Part shown: positions 19,854 through 29,948 of the stretch, piece by piece
How positions within the stretch are numbered: position 1 is the stretch's first letter
Layout of the letters: each line of letters begins with the position of its first letter
Source of the DNA: Tabrizicola thermarum
GTDB lineage: Bacteria > Pseudomonadota > Alphaproteobacteria > Rhodobacterales > Rhodobacteraceae
Length of the DNA stretch: 64,000 nt
NCBI RefSeq assembly: GCF_003574395.1
Contig: NZ_QMJY01000078.1
Span: 1-64,000 of the forward strand
Direction of reading: 5' to 3'
Made by a program: the position numbers and the translations under genes
The notes under the pieces: generated by a model
Seen by the model: the letters and a program-made list of their open reading frames with translations, nothing else
The model's database searches: none
What the model was told of the DNA's origin: nothing

Positions 19854-21631
19854 TGTTCGGCATTGCGATCCCGGCAGAGGCGGAACCCTGGGTGGCTCTT
19901 GCCATTCTGACGGTGATGTTCGCCCTGTTCATGCAGGAGAAGACCCCGGTCGAGGTGACAGCCATCGGCGGCGCCGCGCTGATGCTGATCCTGGGCGTCC
20001 TGCCGGTGAAGGAGGCGACCTCGATCCTGGCCAACCCCGCGCCCTGGACCATCGCGATAATGTTCCTTGTCATGGGCGGCCTCGTGCGCACCGGCGCGGT
20101 CGAGGCCGTGGTGGCCGCCATCACCCGCCATGCCGGCGACCGCCCCAAGCTAACCGTGGTGGTTCTGATCGGCACCGTTGCCGTCGCCTCGGCCTTCATG
20201 AACAACACGCCGCTTGTGGCCGTGATGATCCCCGTGGTCATCCAGCTGTCGATCAGGATCGGCACCGCGCCGTCCAAGCTGCTGATCCCGCTCAGCTACA
20301 TGACCGTGCTGGGCGGCATGATCACCCTGATCGGCACCTCGACCAACCTTCTGGTGGACGGGGTCGCGGCGGGCCGCGGGCTGGACCACTTCGGCCTGTT
20401 CGAGATCGCGCCGCTTGGCATCGCGGTGACGCTGGCCGGGGGGGCCTTCCTTGCGCTCTTCGGCGACCGCCTCCTGCCGGTGCGACAGTCGATGGGGGTG
20501 CTGCTGTCCGAAAAGCGCAGGATGAAGTTCTTCACCGAGGTCGCCGTGCCCGAGGACTCTCCGCTCATCGGCCAGCCGGTGCTGGACATCGACATCTTCA
20601 AGCGCGACGGCGTCCGGGTGATCGACGTGCTGCGCGGCGACGCCTCGCTGCGCCGCGATCTTGCCCCGGTGACGCTGCAAGCCGGCGACCGCGTCGTCCT
20701 GCGCACCGAGATGACCGAGCTCATGGGCCTGCACGAACGCAAGGACGTGCATCTCGTCGACAAGCTGTCCTCGGTGAATACCGAGACGGTCGAGGTCCTG
20801 ATCGGCCCCGGCTGCCGGATGGAGGGGCACCGGCTGGGCGACCTGCGCCTGCGCCGCCGCTATGGCGTCTATGTGCTGGCCGTCCACCGCCACAACCAGA
20901 ACATCGGCCGCCAGCTGGACGACCTGATCGTGCGGGTCGGCGACACGCTTCTCCTCGAAGGCACCATCGAGGACATCCAGCGCCTCGCCGCCGAAATGAA
21001 CCTGCTGGACGTGAACCGCCCCCGCGTCATGGCCTTCCGTCGGTCCAAGGCCCCCATCGCGCTGGCCGCGCTTGCGCTGATCGTCACGCTCTCGGCCCTG
21101 GACGTCGCCCCGATCCTGCCCCTCGCGCTCATCGCCGTTGCGGGCATCCTCATCACCCGCTGCGTCGACAGCGACGAGGCCTTCTCCTTCATCGACGGCC
21201 GCCTTCTGGCGATGATCTTCGCCATGCTCGCCGTGGGCGAAGGCCTGGACAATTCCGGCGCGGTCGAAATGATCGTCGCCGCCGTCTCGCCCTGGATGGC
21301 CAATCTCGGCCCCTTCGCGCTGATCTTGGCCGTCTACTTCATCGGCCTTGTCCTGACCGAGTTCCTGTCGAACAACGCCGTCGCCGTGATCTACACCCCC
21401 GTCGCCATCGAGCTGGCCGAGAAGCTGGGCCACGACCCCCGCCCCTTCGTCGTCGCGGTGATGTTCTCCGCCACCCTCGCCTTTGCGACCCCGGTGGGCT
21501 ATCAGACCAACATGATGGTCTACGGGCCGGGCGGCTACAAGTTCTCGGACTTCGCCCGCGTCGGCATCCCGCTGAACATCGTCACGATGCTGGTGGTCTG
21601 CGCCCTGATCCCGCTGATCTGGCCGCTGTGA
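19853..21631 (+). CDS. SLC13/DASS-family permease with two TrkA-C domains
   Basis: Membrane permease of 592 aa. N-terminal and C-terminal membrane blocks, each with a re-entrant NNTPLVA / NNAVAVI type motif, flank a cytoplasmic stretch (about residues 215-380). That stretch carries two TrkA-C/RCK_C domains (units beginning EDSPLIGQPVLDI and GPGCRMEGHRLGDL). This arrangement is typical of sulfate or anion permeases of the SLC13/SAC1 type. GGAGGG precedes the start. The anion cannot be assigned. Confidence 0.85.
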   Translation: MFGIAIPAEAEPWVALAILTVMFALFMQEKTPVEVTAIGGAALMLILGVLPVKEATSILANPAPWTIAIMFLVMGGLVRTGAVEAVVAAITRHAGDRPKLTVVVLIGTVAVASAFMNNTPLVAVMIPVVIQLSIRIGTAPSKLLIPLSYMTVLGGMITLIGTSTNLLVDGVAAGRGLDHFGLFEIAPLGIAVTLAGGAFLALFGDRLLPVRQSMGVLLSEKRRMKFFTEVAVPEDSPLIGQPVLDIDIFKRDGVRVIDVLRGDASLRRDLAPVTLQAGDRVVLRTEMTELMGLHERKDVHLVDKLSSVNTETVEVLIGPGCRMEGHRLGDLRLRRRYGVYVLAVHRHNQNIGRQLDDLIVRVGDTLLLEGTIEDIQRLAAEMNLLDVNRPRVMAFRRSKAPIALAALALIVTLSALDVAPILPLALIAVAGILITRCVDSDEAFSFIDGRLLAMIFAMLAVGEGLDNSGAVEMIVAAVSPWMANLGPFALILAVYFIGLVLTEFLSNNAVAVIYTPVAIELAEKLGHDPRPFVVAVMFSATLAFATPVGYQTNMMVYGPGGYKFSDFARVGIPLNIVTMLVVCALIPLIWPL

Positions 21632-21642
21632 AAGGAAATCCC

Positions 21643-21999
21643 ATGCGCCGCCTCGCCCTCGTCGCCCTGCTCGCCGGCTGCGTCGCCGCAGGCCAACCCC
21701 CGGTGCCGCAAGCCGCCCGCCTGTCGTCCGAGGTGCTGACCCTCACCCTCGCCGACGGCACCACTTGTCGCGCCAACTGGCGGGCCGAAGGCGGCTCTGG
21801 CCGGTTCGCAGACTGCGGCCCCGGCTTCGGCTATTCCGTGCGCGAGGTCACCAACCCCAACCTTCTTCGCCAGCTTTTCACCGGCCTGACCGAGGCCCTG
21901 GGCGCCGAAGGCACCGTCCCCCCGATGGCCGAGGTCATCATCACCGACGCCACGGGCCGCGACCACGTCTTCGTCTCGCCCCCGCCGGTCGACGATTGA
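21643..21999 (+). CDS. Small putative lipoprotein
   Basis: A 118-aa protein with a lipoprotein signal peptide: basic start, hydrophobic core and lipobox LAGC near residue 12. The rest is a compact secreted domain with two further Cys residues (TTCRANW and [10 protein letters not shown]) that could form a disulfide. AAAGGAA precedes the ATG. It sits 11 bases after the permease gene, so it is probably co-transcribed. I do not recognise a family. Confidence 0.7.
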   Translation: MRRLALVALLAGCVAAGQPPVPQAARLSSEVLTLTLADGTTCRANWRAEGGSGRFADCGPGFGYSVREVTNPNLLRQLFTGLTEALGAEGTVPPMAEVIITDATGRDHVFVSPPPVDD

Positions 22000-22007
22000 C
22001 GGCGTAG

Positions 22008-22025
22008 GGTGCGCTACAGCGCACC
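22008..22025. terminator. Hairpin between convergent lipoprotein gene and priA
   Basis: GGTGCGC at 22008-22014 pairs with GCGCACC at 22019-22025 around TACA, preceded by GTAGG at 22004-22008. It lies in the 31-base gap between two convergent genes and can serve both. The GTAGGG context recurs at two other convergent gaps in this window. Confidence 0.6.
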
Positions 22026-22030
22026 TTGCC

Positions 22031-24241
22031 TCACAAGAAACTCTGCGGATCAATATCCACCGCAAGCCGCAAATCCCTCGGCAGCTTGAACTGCGCCAGC
22101 CACTCCGCAATCGCCGCCTGCAACGGCGCCCCCTTCTCTGCCTTCACCAGAAGCCGCACCCGATGCCGCCCCCGGACCCGTGCGATGGGTGCCGGAGCAG
22201 GCCCCCAGACCTCCGCCCCGATCCGCCGCAGAGGCTCAATCCGCCGCGCCAGCTCGCCCCCGAAGTCGAACACCTGCGCCACGTCGGTCGAGGACAGAAT
22301 GATCCCCGCCATCCGCCCATAAGGCGGCACGCCGGAGGCCCGCCGCTCCGCCGCCTCGGCCCGCCAGAACGCCTCCTCATCCCCGCCAAGGATCGCCCGG
22401 ATCACCGGATGCTCCGGCTGGTGGGTCTGGAGCCAGGCCTCGCCCTTCCGCTCTGCCGTCCGCCCCGCCCGGCCCGCTACCTGCCGCATCAGCTGGAACG
22501 TCCGCTCCGCAGCCCGCAGGTCGGACCCCTGCAAACCCAGATCGGCGTCGATCACCCCCACCAGCGTCAGCAAGGGAAAGTTGTGCCCCTTGGCCACGAT
22601 CTGCGTGCCGATGATGATGTCCGCCCCGCCCGCCGAAATCTCGGCGATCTTCTCCTTCAGCGCCCGGGCCGACCCGAACAGGTCCGACGACAGCACCGCC
22701 ACCCGCGCGTCGGGGAACCGCACCGCCACTTCCTCGGCCAGCCGCTCCACCCCCGGCCCCACGGCGGCCATCCGGCCCTCCACCCCGCAAGAGGGACAAG
22801 CCACGGGCACCGGCTTTGTAGCCCCGCACTGGTGGCAGACGAGCCGCTTCTGGAACCGATGCTCCACCATCCGCGCGTCGCAGTGGTCGCAACCCACCTG
22901 ATGCCCGCAGGCCCGGCACAAGGTCACCGGCGCAAAGCCCCGACGGTTGAGGAACAAGAGCGCCTGTTCACCCCGCGCGACCACGTCCCGCACCTTCCCG
23001 GCCAGGGTCTCCGAAATCCACCGATCCCCCGGCAGCTTCTCGGCCCGCATGTCGATCGCCCGCATCTCCGGCATCTCCGCCGCGCCATACCGAGACCCCA
23101 GATCAAGCCGCCGATACTTCCCCGCCTCGACATTGGCCCAGGTCTCCAGCGACGGCGTGGCGGATGCCAGCACCACCGGACACCCGCAGATCGCCGCCCG
23201 CAGCACCGCCATGTCCCGCGCGTTGTAGAGAACCCCCTCCTCCTGCTTGTAGGACGTGTCGTGCTCCTCATCGACGACGATGAGGCCGAGGTCCCGGAAC
23301 GGCAGGAAAAGCGCCGACCGCGCCCCCACCACCAGCTCCGCGCCGCCTTCGGAGACCATCCGCCAGAGCCGCCGCCGTTCCGTCATGGTGACGCCCGAGT
23401 GCCACTCCGCCGGCTTCGCTCCGAACCGGGCCTCCACCCGTGTCAGGAACTCCGCCGTCAGCGCGATCTCGGGCAAGAGCACCAGTGCCTGCCGCCCCTG
23501 GCGCAGACATTCCGCCACCGCCTCCAGATAGACCTCGGTCTTCCCCGACCCCGTCACCCCCTTCAGCAGCGTCGCCGCATAGGCCCCCCGCGCCACATCC
23601 GCGACCAGAGCGTCCCCTGCCGCGACCTGATCGCCCTCCAGACGCATCCCCTTTGCCGCCTGCAACCGCGGATAGGGCGTGTCGCGCGGCGCATCCTCCT
23701 CGGCCACCACGCCCAGCTTGACCAGCCCCTTCACGACGCTTGCCCCACAGGCCGCCGCCTCGACCAGTTCCCCCAGCGTGACCGGCAGACCTCCGAACGC
23801 CCGCAACGCCTCCACCACCCGGTGCCGGGCCTCGGTCAACTGGTTCGGCACCGGCCCCGCCAGCCGATACACCCGCCGCATGGAGGCAGGCTCGCCCAGC
23901 CCCGGCGTCCGCGTCGCCAGCCGCAGCATCGCCGGCAGCGGCGTCAGCGTGTATTCCGCCGCCCGGGTCAGGAAAGACCGCAGCTCTGCCCGCATCGGCC
24001 GGGCGTCCAGCACCCGGTTCACCGGCCTGATCCGCGCAGGATCGAAATCCCCCCGCCCCGGCCCCCAGACCACGCCCAGCACGCGCCGCGGCCCCAGCGG
24101 CACCTCGACGAAATCCCCGTCCCCGCAGCCGCCTTCGGGCGCCCGATAGTCCAGCACGCGGCCCAAAGGTTCCGTCGTCAGCACGCCCACCAGATCGCCC
24201 GCCCGATAGACCCGCTCCACCACCTGAAACCTTTCGCTCAT
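22031..24241 (-). CDS. priA: Primosomal replication restart helicase PriA
   Basis: DNA helicase that reloads the replisome at stalled forks. It has an N-terminal DNA-binding domain, Walker [13 protein letters not shown] near residue 230, the DEEH box in [14 protein letters not shown], and the zinc-binding insert with paired Cys ([13 protein letters not shown] and CHQCG...CPSCG). The C-terminal motifs [12 protein letters not shown] and QVAGRAGR are intact. At 736 aa it is full length. It is divergent from the small transaldolase gene. Confidence 0.95.
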   Translation of the reverse strand: MSERFQVVERVYRAGDLVGVLTTEPLGRVLDYRAPEGGCGDGDFVEVPLGPRRVLGVVWGPGRGDFDPARIRPVNRVLDARPMRAELRSFLTRAAEYTLTPLPAMLRLATRTPGLGEPASMRRVYRLAGPVPNQLTEARHRVVEALRAFGGLPVTLGELVEAAACGASVVKGLVKLGVVAEEDAPRDTPYPRLQAAKGMRLEGDQVAAGDALVADVARGAYAATLLKGVTGSGKTEVYLEAVAECLRQGRQALVLLPEIALTAEFLTRVEARFGAKPAEWHSGVTMTERRRLWRMVSEGGAELVVGARSALFLPFRDLGLIVVDEEHDTSYKQEEGVLYNARDMAVLRAAICGCPVVLASATPSLETWANVEAGKYRRLDLGSRYGAAEMPEMRAIDMRAEKLPGDRWISETLAGKVRDVVARGEQALLFLNRRGFAPVTLCRACGHQVGCDHCDARMVEHRFQKRLVCHQCGATKPVPVACPSCGVEGRMAAVGPGVERLAEEVAVRFPDARVAVLSSDLFGSARALKEKIAEISAGGADIIIGTQIVAKGHNFPLLTLVGVIDADLGLQGSDLRAAERTFQLMRQVAGRAGRTAERKGEAWLQTHQPEHPVIRAILGGDEEAFWRAEAAERRASGVPPYGRMAGIILSSTDVAQVFDFGGELARRIEPLRRIGAEVWGPAPAPIARVRGRHRVRLLVKAEKGAPLQAAIAEWLAQFKLPRDLRLAVDIDPQSFL

Positions 24242-24331
24242 CCGCCGTTTGGGCTAAACCCCGGCCCGAGAGCATTCAACCCCCGCGTTGCACCCCCCGC
24301 AACCACCCCCGCCCGAATACTGGAGAGGCCC

Positions 24332-24985
24332 ATGAAATTCTTCATCGACACCGCCGACGTCGACGCCATCCGCGAGCTGCACGACCTCGGCATGGTGGAC
24401 GGCGTCACCACCAACCCGTCGCTGATCCTGAAATCCGGCCGCGACATCCTTGAGGTGACGAAAGAGATCTGCTCCTTCGTCTCCGGCCCGGTGTCCGCCG
24501 AAGTCGTGGCGACCAAGGCCGAAGAAATGATCGCCGAGGGCCGCAAGCTGGCTGCCATCGCCCCGAACATCGCCGTCAAGGTTCCGCTGACCTGGGACGG
24601 GCTCAAGACCTGCAAGGTCCTGTCGGGTGAGGGCTTCATGGTCAACGTCACCCTCTGCTTCTCGGCCAACCAGGCGCTGCTGGCCGCCAAGGCGGGGGCG
24701 ACGTTCATCTCTCCCTTCATCGGGCGGCTCGACGACATCAACCTCGACGGGCTGGACCTGATCGGCGACATCCGCACGATCTATGACAACTACGACTTCC
24801 AGACGCAGATCCTCGCGGCATCGATCCGCAGCGCCAACCACGTCAAGGACTGCGCGATGATCGGAGCCGACGTCGTCACCGCCCCCCCGGCAGTCATCAA
24901 GGCGCTGGCGAGCCATGTGCTGACCGACAAGGGTCTCGACCAGTTCCTGAAGGACTGGGCCAAGACGGGGCAGAAGATCCTGTAG
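24332..24985 (+). CDS. fsa: Small transaldolase / fructose-6-phosphate aldolase (TalC/MipB type)
   Basis: A 217-aa class I aldolase of the FSA/transaldolase subfamily, acting in the pentose phosphate pathway. The N-terminus [13 protein letters not shown], the TTNPSL motif and the Schiff-base lysine in [13 protein letters not shown] are clear. GGAGAGG precedes the ATG. It is divergent from priA. Subfamily members are either transaldolases or fructose-6-phosphate aldolases, and sequence reading does not separate them. Confidence 0.88.
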   Translation: MKFFIDTADVDAIRELHDLGMVDGVTTNPSLILKSGRDILEVTKEICSFVSGPVSAEVVATKAEEMIAEGRKLAAIAPNIAVKVPLTWDGLKTCKVLSGEGFMVNVTLCFSANQALLAAKAGATFISPFIGRLDDINLDGLDLIGDIRTIYDNYDFQTQILAASIRSANHVKDCAMIGADVVTAPPAVIKALASHVLTDKGLDQFLKDWAKTGQKIL

Positions 24986-25172
24986 CCCGGATCGACCCCG
25001 GGCGGGCGCCCGGTGCACCGCCGCCCGCCTTGCGTCGCCGCATCGCCGGGACCTGTGGTGAAGTGTTGCATCCCTGCCGGTCCCATACGCCGTTGTATGT
25101 CAATCCTGTCGCCAAGGGCTTTGCGGCTGACCTATACTCCTGCCCGAACCGTCCGAACTGCTGGCTTGCCCG

Positions 25173-25871
25173 ATGATCGAACCCGACCTGCGCGACCGCA
25201 TCCTTGCCGAACCGGAACGCCTGCTGGACGACCGCGACGTGATGAACGCGCTGGTCGCCGCGAACGAACGCGCGATGGGCGAGAACATCGTCGATCTGCG
25301 CGGCATCGCCATGCAGCGGCTGGAATCCCGGCTGGACCGGCTGGAGGACACCCACCGCTCGGTCATCGCGGCGGCCTATGAAAACCTCGCCGGGACCAAT
25401 CAGGTGCACCGCGCCGTCCTGCAATTGCTGGAGCCGACCAACTTCGAGGCCTTCATGGCCGCGCTGGCCGGAGAGGTCGCCCAGACCCTGCGGGTCGACC
25501 ATGTGCGGCTGGTGCTGGAAAGCCTGCAGGAAGACAGCGATACCGACCCCACCCTCCGCCGCCTTGGGGATGTCCTGACCGTCGTGCCGCGTGGTTTTGT
25601 TGCTAACTATCTGACAAACGGGCGAAATGGCCCCGGCCGTTCGGTCGTGCTGCGGTCGGTGACGGGGCTTGCGGCCGGGTTTTACGGCCCCCGCGCCGAG
25701 GAGATCCAGTCCGAGGCGCTGATGAAGCTGGACCTCGGTCCGGGCCGGTTGCCGGGGATGCTGGTCTTCGCCTCCGAGGATCCGAGCCAGTTCAAATCGA
25801 CCCACGGCACCGACCTTCTGGCGTTTTTCGCCGGGGTCTTCGAACGGGCGATGCGGCGGTGGCTGGGCTGA
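25173..25871 (+). CDS. DUF484 family protein
   Basis: A 232-aa cytoplasmic protein of the GAF-like DUF484 family, which is commonly encoded just before xerC, as here. The N-terminal half has the helical ERLLDDRDVMNALVAAN and DLRGIAMQRLESRL segments typical of the family, and the C-terminal half is the GAF-like part. Its end overlaps the xerC start by 13 bases. TATACT at 25133-25138 may be a -10 element. Function unknown. Confidence 0.8.
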   Translation: MIEPDLRDRILAEPERLLDDRDVMNALVAANERAMGENIVDLRGIAMQRLESRLDRLEDTHRSVIAAAYENLAGTNQVHRAVLQLLEPTNFEAFMAALAGEVAQTLRVDHVRLVLESLQEDSDTDPTLRRLGDVLTVVPRGFVANYLTNGRNGPGRSVVLRSVTGLAAGFYGPRAEEIQSEALMKLDLGPGRLPGMLVFASEDPSQFKSTHGTDLLAFFAGVFERAMRRWLG

Positions 25872-26797
25872 CCGCCGATCCCTTCCTGGCCCCCGCCCTG
25901 GGGGCTGCGCTGACGCAATGGCTGTCGCAGCTCGCCGCGCTGCACGGGGTGGCGGCCAACACGCTGGACGCCTATCGCCGCGACGTCACGCGCTATCTGA
26001 GGTTCCTCTCGGCGCATCACGGCGGGGCCTCCGGCATGGCTGCGGTGACAGCGGCAAGCCAGTCCGACCTCCGCGCCTGGATGGCCGAGGAGCGCGGTCG
26101 AGGCCTTTCGGCCCGATCCCTGGCGCGCGCCCTTTCGGCCGTGAAAGGCTTTACCGCCTGGGCCGCCGATCGCAGCGGCACGGACGCCACCACGGTCCTG
26201 TCGGCCCGAGCGCCGAAGTTCCGCCGCAAGCTGCCTCGGCCGCTAAGTGAATCTGGAGCCTCGGAAATTCTGGCCGAGATCGGCTCGGACGCCCGCGAAG
26301 ACTGGATCGCTGCCCGCGACACGGCGATTGTGACGCTGCTTTACGGTCTTGGCCTGCGCATCTCGGAGGCGCTCGCCCTGACCGGGGCCGACCACCCCCT
26401 GCCGCCGACCCTGCGCATCACCGGCAAGGGCGGGAAGACCCGCCTCGTCCCGGTGATTCCCGCCGCGGCCAGGGCGGTTGCCGCCTATGTCGCCCTCTGC
26501 CCCTTCGACCTCGCCGCCGATGGCCCGCTCTTTCGCGGCGCGCGGGGCGGGGCGGTCAATCCCCGGCTGATCCAGTCCGCGATGGAGCGCGCCCGCCTGC
26601 GCCTGGGCCTGCCTGCCACGGCAACGCCGCACGCGCTGCGCCACAGCTTTGCCACCCATCTTCTGTCGGCAGGCGGCGACCTGCGCGCGATCCAGGAGCT
26701 TCTTGGCCATGCCTCACTTTCGACAACCCAGGCCTATACCGCCGTTGACGCTGCCCGGCTGATGGAGGTCTACGAACGGGCGCATCCCCGCGCCTGA
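25859..26797 (+). CDS. xerC: Tyrosine recombinase XerC
   Basis: Site-specific recombinase that with XerD resolves chromosome dimers at dif. It has an N-terminal SAM-like DNA-binding domain (about residues 10-105) and a C-terminal catalytic domain. Active-site elements seen are Arg in YGLGLRISEAL, Lys in GKGGKTRLVPV, HALRHSFATHLL, LGHASLSTTQ and the nucleophilic Tyr in AYTAVD. At 312 aa it is the normal size. The GTG at 25859 is inside the end of the DUF484 gene. Context with DUF484 favours XerC over XerD or a phage integrase. Confidence 0.9.
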   Translation: MAGLTADPFLAPALGAALTQWLSQLAALHGVAANTLDAYRRDVTRYLRFLSAHHGGASGMAAVTAASQSDLRAWMAEERGRGLSARSLARALSAVKGFTAWAADRSGTDATTVLSARAPKFRRKLPRPLSESGASEILAEIGSDAREDWIAARDTAIVTLLYGLGLRISEALALTGADHPLPPTLRITGKGGKTRLVPVIPAAARAVAAYVALCPFDLAADGPLFRGARGGAVNPRLIQSAMERARLRLGLPATATPHALRHSFATHLLSAGGDLRAIQELLGHASLSTTQAYTAVDAARLMEVYERAHPRA

Positions 26798-26864
26798 GCC
26801 CGAAGCCAGGTCCCGAAGCGGCCTTTTGGTTGCACCCTTTGCGATAATCGGCCATCAACTGCCC

Positions 26865-27569
26865 ATGAACCCGCGCATGAAAGCCCTCTCGGTCCATCTG
26901 CTCACCGCCTCGGGCGCGGTGTTGGCGATGTTCGCCATGCTTGCAGCCGTGCAGGAAAACTGGAGCCTGATGTTCCTCTGGCTGGTCGTCGCGCTGATCG
27001 TGGACGGGATCGACGGCCCGCTGGCCCGAAGGTTCGACGTACGGAAGAACTGGCCGACCTATGACGGTGTCCTGATGGACCTGATCGTGGACTATCTGAC
27101 CTATGTCTTCATCCCGGCCTTCGCGCTGTTCCAGTCCGGCCTTCTGCCCGGCTGGACCGGGTGGCTCGCGATCATCGTGATCTGCTACGGCTCGGTGGTC
27201 TATTTCGCCGATACGCGGATGAAGACCAAGGACAAGAGTTTCGCGGGCTTTCCGGCCTGCTGGAACATGGTGGTGCTGGTCCTTTTCGCAACGAAGCCGG
27301 GCGAGGCGGTCATCCTTCTTGTGGTGATCCTCCTGACCGTCACGATGTTCACCAATCTCAAGTTCATCCACCCGGTCCGCACCAGCCGATGGTACGAGAT
27401 TTCGCTGGCGGTCTGCATCGCCTGGATCGCGCTGGCCGCCTGGGCTGCCTGGTGGGATTTCAACGAGGGGCCGGTGGCGAAGTGGCTTCTGGTGCTGACC
27501 TCGATGTATCTGATGCTGGCCGGGATCGCGCAGCAGATCATCCCCGAGGGCATCCGTCGGGTGCGCTGA
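26865..27569 (+). CDS. pcs: Phosphatidylcholine synthase
   Basis: Inner-membrane CDP-alcohol phosphotransferase that condenses CDP-diacylglycerol with choline. About eight transmembrane helices are visible. The family motif DGIDGPLARRF...YDGVLMDLIVDY (about residues 44-75) is present, and its spacing matches bacterial Pcs. The start is uncertain: ATGs at 26865 and 26877 and a TTG at 26826 are possible with no strong ribosome-binding site. It is convergent with the next transporter gene. Confidence 0.85.
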   Translation: MNPRMKALSVHLLTASGAVLAMFAMLAAVQENWSLMFLWLVVALIVDGIDGPLARRFDVRKNWPTYDGVLMDLIVDYLTYVFIPAFALFQSGLLPGWTGWLAIIVICYGSVVYFADTRMKTKDKSFAGFPACWNMVVLVLFATKPGEAVILLVVILLTVTMFTNLKFIHPVRTSRWYEISLAVCIAWIALAAWAAWWDFNEGPVAKWLLVLTSMYLMLAGIAQQIIPEGIRRVR

Positions 27570-27577
27570 CCCTCGGC

Positions 27578-28414
27578 TCAAAGCCGCGTCAGCATCACGC
27601 CGGCGACGATGACCAGCGCCGCCACGGCCTTTTCCGCGCCCATCCTCTCGCCGAAGGCCAGCCAGCCGATCAGCACCGCAAACAGGATCGAGGTCTCGCG
27701 CAGGGCCGCCACGACGGCAATGGGCGCCAGGGTCATCGCCCAGATCGACACCGCATAGGCGCCATAGCTGGCCGCCGAGGCGAAGGCCCCCATCCGCCAG
27801 GCGTGCCAGTTCCGCGGGATCACGTCCCAGCCGCGCAGGGCGAGCATCCCAAGCGTGAAGAACGTCCCGTCCGCCACGAAGACCCAGGCCACATAGGCCG
27901 CAGCCGAGCCCGAGACCCGCGCCCCCGTCCCGTCGATCAGCGTGTAGGTGGCCGTGGCCAGGGCGCTGCCCAGGGCAAAGGGCAGCAGCTTGCGGTCCTC
28001 GCCGCTGGTGAAGACGCCCCGCGCCATCAGCAGGATGCCCCCCGCCAGAACGGCAATCGCCAGATATTCCTGTGCGCTGACCGCATCGGCCAGAAAAACT
28101 GCGCCGAACAGCGCCACCGCCATCGGGGCCGCGCCGCGGGCGATGGGGTAAACCCGGCTCAGGTCGCCCCGGTCGTAGGCATAGGTCAGGAAGAACTTGT
28201 AGGCGAAGTGGGTGCAGCCCGCCGCGATCACCCAGGGCACCGCCGCAGGGTCGATCGCCGGGGTCAGCATCGCCACGGTCAGGCCGATGGGCACCTCGAC
28301 AATCGACAGGATCACCATCCCGCCGACCTTCGAGGTCCCCAGCTTTATCAGCGCATTCCACAGCGCGTGAAGGAAGGCCGCGCCAAGGACGGCCAGAAAG
28401 ACGCCTAGGGTCAC
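27578..28414 (-). CDS. EamA-family DMT transporter
   Basis: Inner-membrane protein of 278 aa with about ten transmembrane helices in two EamA repeats, for example SAQEYLAIAVLAGGILLMARG and the C-terminal EKAVAALVIVAGVMLT. It starts with GTG. It is convergent with pcs with only 8 bases between the stop codons, which a small CGGCT/AGCCG hairpin spans. Substrate unknown. Confidence 0.82.
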   Translation of the reverse strand: MTLGVFLAVLGAAFLHALWNALIKLGTSKVGGMVILSIVEVPIGLTVAMLTPAIDPAAVPWVIAAGCTHFAYKFFLTYAYDRGDLSRVYPIARGAAPMAVALFGAVFLADAVSAQEYLAIAVLAGGILLMARGVFTSGEDRKLLPFALGSALATATYTLIDGTGARVSGSAAAYVAWVFVADGTFFTLGMLALRGWDVIPRNWHAWRMGAFASAASYGAYAVSIWAMTLAPIAVVAALRETSILFAVLIGWLAFGERMGAEKAVAALVIVAGVMLTRL

Positions 28415-28533
28415 GAAGCACCCGTCATGAAACCGTTACAGGCAGGCCTAAGCCCCGGCACGCGCGCAGGCAAGCAGGGCGATAGGTCCAGAGCCGGTCA
28501 TTCGATAGGCCTGGCCTGCCCGGACCCTGCTGC

Positions 28534-28980
28534 TCAGATCAGCAGCGCCCCTTCGTGCTGCAGGAGGGCCGCCTTCGTCTCGACCCCGCCCGGGGCCGAG
28601 AACCCGCCGAACCAGTCGGTTCCCGTCACCCGGTGGCAGGGGATGAGGATCGGCAACGGGTTCGCCCCGCAGGCCTGCCCCACCGCCTGCGCCGGGGCAC
28701 CGACGATCCGGGCGATCTGCCCGTAGGTTCGCGTCTCGCCATACGGGATGTCCGCCATCGCCCGCCGAACGCCTTCGTTCAGCCCCGTTCCCCAGTCCAA
28801 CGGCAGGTCGAACCGTGCCAGCCGCCCTTCGAAATACGCCGCAAGCTGGGCCAGCGCCTCGGCGAGCAGGTCGCTCTTCCCCGGGGTCTCCGGCAAGCGC
28901 CATTCCAGACCGACCAGCAGCCCGTCCCGTTCGACCAGCGTGACAGGCCCGAACGGCCCCGTGATCCCCGCCCGGATCAT
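28534..28980 (-). CDS. ogt: Methylated-DNA--[protein]-cysteine S-methyltransferase
   Basis: Suicide DNA-repair protein that removes alkyl groups from O6-alkylguanine. The active-site motif is ILIPCHRV with the acceptor Cys, preceded by the helix-turn-helix segment PYGETRTYGQIA and followed by GGFSAPGGVETK. The 148 aa correspond to an Ogt-type protein with a short N-terminal domain. The ATG at 28980 overlaps the stop of the upstream LysR gene as ATGA, so the two are translationally coupled. Confidence 0.9.
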   Translation of the reverse strand: MIRAGITGPFGPVTLVERDGLLVGLEWRLPETPGKSDLLAEALAQLAAYFEGRLARFDLPLDWGTGLNEGVRRAMADIPYGETRTYGQIARIVGAPAQAVGQACGANPLPILIPCHRVTGTDWFGGFSAPGGVETKAALLQHEGALLI

Positions 28981-29846
28981 CGCGCCCCCTCCCGCAAGGG
29001 CGCGAAGGCTGCCCGCAGCACCTCGGCCATGCCTTCGACCGCCGGAGAGGTTCCGCGCGGGTTCCGCCGCAAGACCACCCGCGCGTTGTCCACGATGGGA
29101 AACCCGTCCTCGGTCGTCAGTTCCCGGCAGCCCGCCGGGATCGTGCTGCGCGACAGGGGCGCAATCGCCATCCCGTTCGTCACCGCCACCCGGAACCCCC
29201 CGGCCATGTCGCAGGCCCAGGCCACGCGCCAGTCCATGCCCAGCCGGTCCAGCGACCCCTCGACATAGTTCCGGCTCCACTCCGACTGGAAATAGACCGC
29301 CACCGGCACCGGGCGGCGCAGGTGCTGGGCATGGGTCAGCGAGGTCACCCAGACCGTCGGGTCGATGCAGAGAACCTCGCCCTCCTGCACATATTCCCAG
29401 TCGTAGATCACCGCGAGGTCGATCTCGTCCGCCTCCAGCGCCGCGATCTGGGCCGTCGAATGGTCCACCCGGACGGACACCTGCACCCCTTCGTGCCGTT
29501 CGTCGAAGGCCGCCAGCGCCCGGGGCAGCACCGTGCCGGAATATTCGTCCGAAATGCCCACCCGCACCGGCCCGACCAGCGGCTTTTCCCGCAGTGCCAC
29601 CGCCGCCTCGTCCAGCAGGGCCACCACACGACGCGCATAGGGGACCAGCTGCTGGCCGCGAGGGGTCAGGACCACCCCCCGCGCCTGGCGTTCGAACAGA
29701 GGCTGACCAAGGCTTTGCTCCAGCCGCTTGATCTGAAGGCTGACCGCCGACTGCGTGCGGAACAGCCGCGCCGCCGCCGCCGTGACAGACCCGGAATCCG
29801 CGACCGCGAGGAAGCTGCGCATCAGGTCGCTGTCAAGCGGCTGCAT
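28977..29846 (-). CDS. LysR-family transcriptional regulator
   Basis: A 289-aa regulator with an N-terminal winged helix-turn-helix (SFLAVADSGSVTAAAARLFRTQSAVSLQIKRLE region, about residues 8-45) and a C-terminal periplasmic-binding-like effector domain. The ATG at 29846 gives the usual short N-terminus; a longer reading to 29906 is possible but unlikely. It is divergent from the DUF1127 gene and upstream of ogt in one unit. LysR regulators usually control the divergent gene, so DUF1127 is the first candidate target. Effector unknown. Confidence 0.88.
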   Translation of the reverse strand: MQPLDSDLMRSFLAVADSGSVTAAAARLFRTQSAVSLQIKRLEQSLGQPLFERQARGVVLTPRGQQLVPYARRVVALLDEAAVALREKPLVGPVRVGISDEYSGTVLPRALAAFDERHEGVQVSVRVDHSTAQIAALEADEIDLAVIYDWEYVQEGEVLCIDPTVWVTSLTHAQHLRRPVPVAVYFQSEWSRNYVEGSLDRLGMDWRVAWACDMAGGFRVAVTNGMAIAPLSRSTIPAGCRELTTEDGFPIVDNARVVLRRNPRGTSPAVEGMAEVLRAAFAPLREGAR

Positions 29847-29886
29847 ACCAAATCCATGAGTCTGGCTTATGCCCCCTATCAAACCT

Positions 29887-29920
29887 ATTCGTTTGTGAAA
29901 TGTCAAACCCGCCCCTATCT
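29887..29920 (+). promoter_or_regulatory. Candidate LysR box and promoter for the DUF1127 gene
   Basis: ATTCGTTTGTGAAAT at 29887-29901 is an imperfect dyad of the T-N11-A type. TTGTGA at 29893-29898 and CTATCT at 29915-29920 are 16 bases apart and could be the -35 and -10 of the DUF1127 gene. A regulator bound at the dyad would touch the -35. Confidence 0.3.
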
Positions 29921-29948
29921 TCGGGTCTCAAGCACAGGAGATCACAAG

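Noticed and set aside
22163-24331. N-terminal extension of the transaldolase frame opposite priA
   Set aside because: The added sequence is Pro/Arg-rich shadow of priA; the true start at 24332 has a ribosome-binding site and the family N-terminus.
25859-26797. Tyrosine recombinase as the integrase of a mobile element
   Set aside because: The DUF484-xerC pairing and full-length housekeeping features indicate chromosomal XerC; no attachment-site repeats or cargo were seen.
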